A DNA stretch of 8,662 nucleotides from positions 1 through 8,662 of the forward strand of contig WTJZ01000113.1 of the NCBI GenBank assembly GCA_011524615.1, given 5' to 3'. Under the pieces are notes generated by a model. That model ran no database searches. It was not told where the DNA came from and saw nothing but the letters and a program-made list of their open reading frames with translations. The position numbers and the translations under genes were made by a program. This DNA is from Akkermansiaceae bacterium. GTDB lineage: Bacteria > Verrucomicrobiota > Verrucomicrobiia > Verrucomicrobiales > Akkermansiaceae. Shown here piece by piece: positions 6,047 through 8,662 of this stretch (position 1 is the first letter of the stretch; every line of letters begins with the position of its first letter).

Positions 6047-7996
6047 ATGAGTGACTCCTCGAATCCATCTTCTGAATCAGATGCATCTGATCCTCTTGTA
6101 CGTGAGCAGTTAGAGCGTCTTGGAGTCGATCGGACAGAGGTTAGTCGTGTTCTCGCTACCAAGAGCGCAGGGTGGCAACGAGTGCTCATGCTGAGTACTT
6201 GGGCGTGTTTATTGATCTCCATATCCTTAATTGTGCTCACGCCCATGCATCGGTATGTGAAACTTTATCTAGGTCATTACTACTATTCTGCGAATTCTTT
6301 TATCACGCTGGATGATACCGTGTGGATTGATAAGGGACCCTACACTAAGCGCGAATTAATCGTCCTTGATGGAGATGCGGATGCTTCTACAGAGTCAGAG
6401 CGCTGGTTGGCTTTGCATCAACTTGCTCCGACTCATCCTGCCTACTACATTCCCTATGTTACCTTTTACTTCAAGGAGCATGAGTGTTTTCCTGAGGGAC
6501 ATGAGGACTTTGTTTCCTCTTATGATCCCCATAATAGCTTTTATGCGTTTTTGTCTCTGCAGAATCAGGTTGATAACCTCGTCTCTCGAGAGAAACTGAA
6601 GGAGCCTGATGAAAAGGGGAGGTCGACAGTATACACCTTGAAGGATGTTGAGCGGGCGCGTGAGGTACTAGACTTTATCATCCCTGCGATTAAGAATGGT
6701 GTGTACTCCTCTTACCAACAGGAGTTGTGTGATGTGAAGTCTGAGATTCTAGGTGAGATTACGACCTACCCTGAGATTTTCTCAGACTTTTTCAGAAAGT
6801 TCCTGCGAGACATCTATTTGCCCAGTAACCGCACCGTGTCACACCTCTTACTCCATGAGGTGCAAGCCTCTGCCGCTGCTGGTGATTGGGTGCAGGTAGG
6901 GGAGCTTATCTCTGTGATCCAAAAGCTCGCGAATGAGATCAATCTGCAAGCTTATAGCTCCCTCAATATTCTTATAAGCGTTAATATAATTCGTGCGCTA
7001 TCAGAGGAAGCTCGGTTCTTATTAGCGTTGGATCTCCCCGCGGATCTACGTGCTAGTTTAGAGGCGTTCGTTCATGAATATGATAGTGCTCAAGAATGGA
7101 GCGACGCGAATGATACCACCGAACTAGATGAGCTCATCTCTCGCTATGGTAACAGCATTTACGTGATCGGTTATGGGACCAAATACGCGAATTCAGCGCC
7201 AGGAATCACCTTAACAAAAGAGGAGTTGCTCCCAGGGAATAAGAGCGAGAAGTCTTTTCTGGCGCAGTTGTACCTGTGGTATCACTATTATCCTATCCTG
7301 TTGGTCATTCTTCTCTTTGCACTCTTTTCGTACTGCTTTCCGCGTGCCTCTAGATTAGCCGTGAGACACTATCATGCACATTATACTAAGGCCTCGCAGG
7401 TATTAGTGATGCTTGGAGTGTGTGTGGTGATGCCGCTGGTTGTGTTTTTCCTTTTTGGGGAGGTGCTACATTGTGGGCGTGCTGAGGAGAGCTTTACCTA
7501 CTGCGTCTCTTACGATTACTTTTGCCCCTTGTTTTCTCAGCTTCTTGCGCTGATGACGGCTTGGCTGTGGTTACCGTTGCTCTGGGGACAGAGAGTCATG
7601 CGATCGGGTAAACTCACCCCTTATCAATGGGGGGCACTGTGGTGTGCTCTCATAGGGGGATTATTATCGTACCTCCCTATTCCAGTAGGAGCGCTTTTAT
7701 GGCTTTCGCCAGCCTTCTCAGCCTGTGCTTGTCTCCTGTTCTGGGGGAATGGATTCTTGGTGCTGAGATCCTCTGTGAAGCTGAAGAGTGTGCTAAAGGC
7801 TCGCCTCACCCTTCCTTGTTATGCTTTGAGCGCATTATGCCTTATTACTGTAATCGTCTACTTCGGGCAGGTGGAGCGTTACTGGTGTAGCCAAGACCAT
7901 GCTTCTTTTAGTAAGATGATAGGCTCAAATGTTCTTGAGGACCGCTATATCATGGCCTGCAAAAAGAAGAATTCTACGATCTTAGACGCTTTGTAA
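6047..7996 (+). CDS. Uncharacterised seven-segment membrane protein with large extracytoplasmic domain
   Basis: I do not recognise this 649-residue protein. The first 16 residues are rich in Ser and Asp. Hydrophobic segments lie at about 46-65, 416-433, 452-471, 497-514, 528-546, 549-573 and 588-607. Basic residues cluster at 433-448 (PRASRLAVRHYHAHYTK), 515-522 and 574-586. By the positive-inside rule this gives a cytoplasmic N-terminus, a roughly 350-residue outside domain (67-415), alternating loops and an outside C-terminal tail. The outside domain is soluble in character and tyrosine-rich early on (YLGHYYYSANSF). Predicted outside segments carry cysteines at 476, 486, 493, 614 and 638, which could form disulfides; others (559-562 region, 591, 598) lie within membrane segments. 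No enzyme motif is visible. Codon use looks more AT-tolerant than in the two preceding genes, by eye. It stands alone, with hairpins before it and a possible terminator after it. A transporter, sensor or envelope-assembly role cannot be distinguished. Confidence 0.85.
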   Translation: MSDSSNPSSESDASDPLVREQLERLGVDRTEVSRVLATKSAGWQRVLMLSTWACLLISISLIVLTPMHRYVKLYLGHYYYSANSFITLDDTVWIDKGPYTKRELIVLDGDADASTESERWLALHQLAPTHPAYYIPYVTFYFKEHECFPEGHEDFVSSYDPHNSFYAFLSLQNQVDNLVSREKLKEPDEKGRSTVYTLKDVERAREVLDFIIPAIKNGVYSSYQQELCDVKSEILGEITTYPEIFSDFFRKFLRDIYLPSNRTVSHLLLHEVQASAAAGDWVQVGELISVIQKLANEINLQAYSSLNILISVNIIRALSEEARFLLALDLPADLRASLEAFVHEYDSAQEWSDANDTTELDELISRYGNSIYVIGYGTKYANSAPGITLTKEELLPGNKSEKSFLAQLYLWYHYYPILLVILLFALFSYCFPRASRLAVRHYHAHYTKASQVLVMLGVCVVMPLVVFFLFGEVLHCGRAEESFTYCVSYDYFCPLFSQLLALMTAWLWLPLLWGQRVMRSGKLTPYQWGALWCALIGGLLSYLPIPVGALLWLSPAFSACACLLFWGNGFLVLRSSVKLKSVLKARLTLPCYALSALCLITVIVYFGQVERYWCSQDHASFSKMIGSNVLEDRYIMACKKKNSTILDAL

Positions 7997-8122
7997 CTCG
8001 CCTCGTTTCTGGACGTTGGGGGTTGCTTCATCGGCTAGCACAGTGCGTGAGTTTATTTTTTTGAGCATTTTGTTGTCATAATGGTGAAGGGTGATATGTT
8101 GTGTGCAGATTGACGAACTTTC

Positions 8123-8153
8123 TTAGCTCTTTCCTTCTAGAGGTTAGAGCTAG
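8123..8153 (+). terminator. Possible weak terminator hairpin
   Basis: AGCTCT (8125-8130) pairs with AGAGCT (8146-8151), extended outward by a T-A and a T-G pair. Inside is a symmetric TT/TT loop, then CCT (8133-8135) with AGG (8141-8143) around TCTAG. A T-rich but interrupted stretch (GATTTGTTATATT) follows. It lies about 125 bases after the 649-residue gene, so it could end that transcript. The arms are real; the role is uncertain. Confidence 0.35.
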
Positions 8154-8187
8154 ATTTGTTATATTACCTAGGCTTGATTGAAATTTA

Positions 8188-8196
8188 TGAGATAAT
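8188..8196 (+). promoter_or_regulatory. Possible extended -10 promoter of the greA-like gene
   Basis: TGAGATAAT has the TG-n extension and a hexamer matching TATAAT at five of six bases. No good -35 element lies at 16-18 bases. Transcription would begin near 8203, about 30 bases before ATG 8235. A second similar element, TGTCATAAT at 8074-8082, is further upstream and could be an alternative start. Confidence 0.3.
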
Positions 8197-8234
8197 TCGT
8201 TGCCTTTTTTTGATTCCTTTATCAGCATAACTAA

Positions 8235-8662
8235 ATGCACGAAGACGTACAAAAGCTCGTAGACGCAGGCCGTATTTCAGAAGCGGTTGGTCAGAAACTT
8301 TCTACAATTGCTCCTAGTCAGTATGTACTCCACGGGAGTTGGGGAGCAGGACAGGTACAGAGCTGGGATCTTTTTGGTGGTAAGGTGACGATCGACTTTG
8401 AAAAGTCAAAGGATCAGGTCATGGGCATCAAGCTCGCATTACAGAAGCTCGAGTCACTCGATGAGGAAGACATTCGTGTGAAGCGCTTGAACTCGCTAGA
8501 AGAGCTTCAGGCATTAGCGATCAAGGATCCAGGTGAGATCATCGTACAGGTGCTCAATGCTAAGGGCGGACGTCTGACGCCTGACCAGATCGAGGACGAG
8601 CTGAGTGATACGCTCATTCCTAAGGCAGAATTCAAGAAGTGGTGGGATAAGGCGAAGAAGTC
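8235..8662 (+). CDS. Long-form GreA/GreB-family elongation factor, N-terminal part (truncated by window end)
   Basis: The frame is open from ATG 8235 to the window end, giving 142 residues beginning MHEDVQKLVDAG. Residues 30-56 contain YVLHGSWGAGQVQSWDLFGG and then a strand with V-T-I-D-F, a Tudor/SH3-like beta fold reminiscent of CarD/TRCF RNA-polymerase-interacting domains. Residues 133-142 are FKKWWDKAKK. Both resemble the N-terminal extension that I recall in the long GreA homologues of Verrucomicrobiota and Chlamydiota (about 700 residues or more, against about 160 in E. coli). In those proteins the GreA/B domains lie at the C-terminus, which is outside this window. The factor would act on RNA polymerase, rescuing backtracked complexes by transcript cleavage. 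Because the catalytic coiled coil is not visible, Gre activity is inferred from family resemblance. Base composition and codon use look like the mnmA and phosphorylase genes. No Shine-Dalgarno sequence precedes the ATG; the upstream bases are CATAACTAA. Confidence 0.75.
   Translation, partial: MHEDVQKLVDAGRISEAVGQKLSTIAPSQYVLHGSWGAGQVQSWDLFGGKVTIDFEKSKDQVMGIKLALQKLESLDEEDIRVKRLNSLEELQALAIKDPGEIIVQVLNAKGGRLTPDQIEDELSDTLIPKAEFKKWWDKAKK

Noticed and set aside
8080..8112. Ten-codon frame before the greA-like gene as a leader peptide
   Set aside because: It is short, lacks a ribosome site and has no attenuator structure linked to its codons.
8110..8115. TTGACG as a -35 element for the greA-like gene
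   Set aside because: No -10-like hexamer lies 16-18 bases downstream.

Overview
The window looks like ordinary chromosome from a member of the Verrucomicrobiota/PVC superphylum, G+C near 50% by eye. The main pointer is the truncated gene at the right edge (8235-8662). Its N-terminal sequence matches what I recall of the long, GreA-type elongation factors of Verrucomicrobiota and Chlamydiota. This placement is inference from one partial protein and could be wrong. I see no tRNA, rRNA, insertion sequence, phage gene, CRISPR array or attachment site, and no gap between genes exceeds about 240 bases.

Layout. (a) 104-955, minus strand: a small protein of unknown function with a membrane segment at each end. 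(b) A 59-base divergent spacer, then 1015-2097, mnmA (tRNA 2-thiouridylase). It is followed after 13 bases by a 165-residue HAD-fold protein (2111-2608, TTG start) resembling the HAD domain of the 'Swiss Army Knife' RNA-repair group. (c) A 225-base gap without a convincing gene, then 2834-4069, a GT4-type glycosyltransferase, and 25 bases later 4095-5858, a GH13_18 sugar phosphorylase closer to glucosylglycerate phosphorylase/YcjM than to classical sucrose phosphorylase. (d) A 188-base spacer with a strong hairpin, a second two-part hairpin and a weak AT-rich one. (e) 6047-7996, an unrecognised 649-residue protein with seven predicted membrane segments and a large extracytoplasmic domain. (f) A 238-base spacer with a possible terminator and a possible extended -10 promoter, then (g) the 5' part of the long greA-like gene.

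How the genes relate. mnmA and the HAD gene probably form one transcription unit, which joins tRNA wobble-uridine thiolation to a possible RNA-end phosphatase. The glycosyltransferase and phosphorylase almost certainly form another: one enzyme that can build an alpha-glucoside beside one that can cleave it with phosphate. A compatible solute of the glucosylglycerate type is the most plausible metabolite. The two membrane proteins and the greA-like gene show no functional link to these units.

The most interesting points are the synthase/phosphorylase pair, the mnmA-HAD coupling, the absence of Shine-Dalgarno sequences before nearly every gene, and the uncharacterised 649-residue membrane protein. 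I do not see a clear new defence or mobile system.
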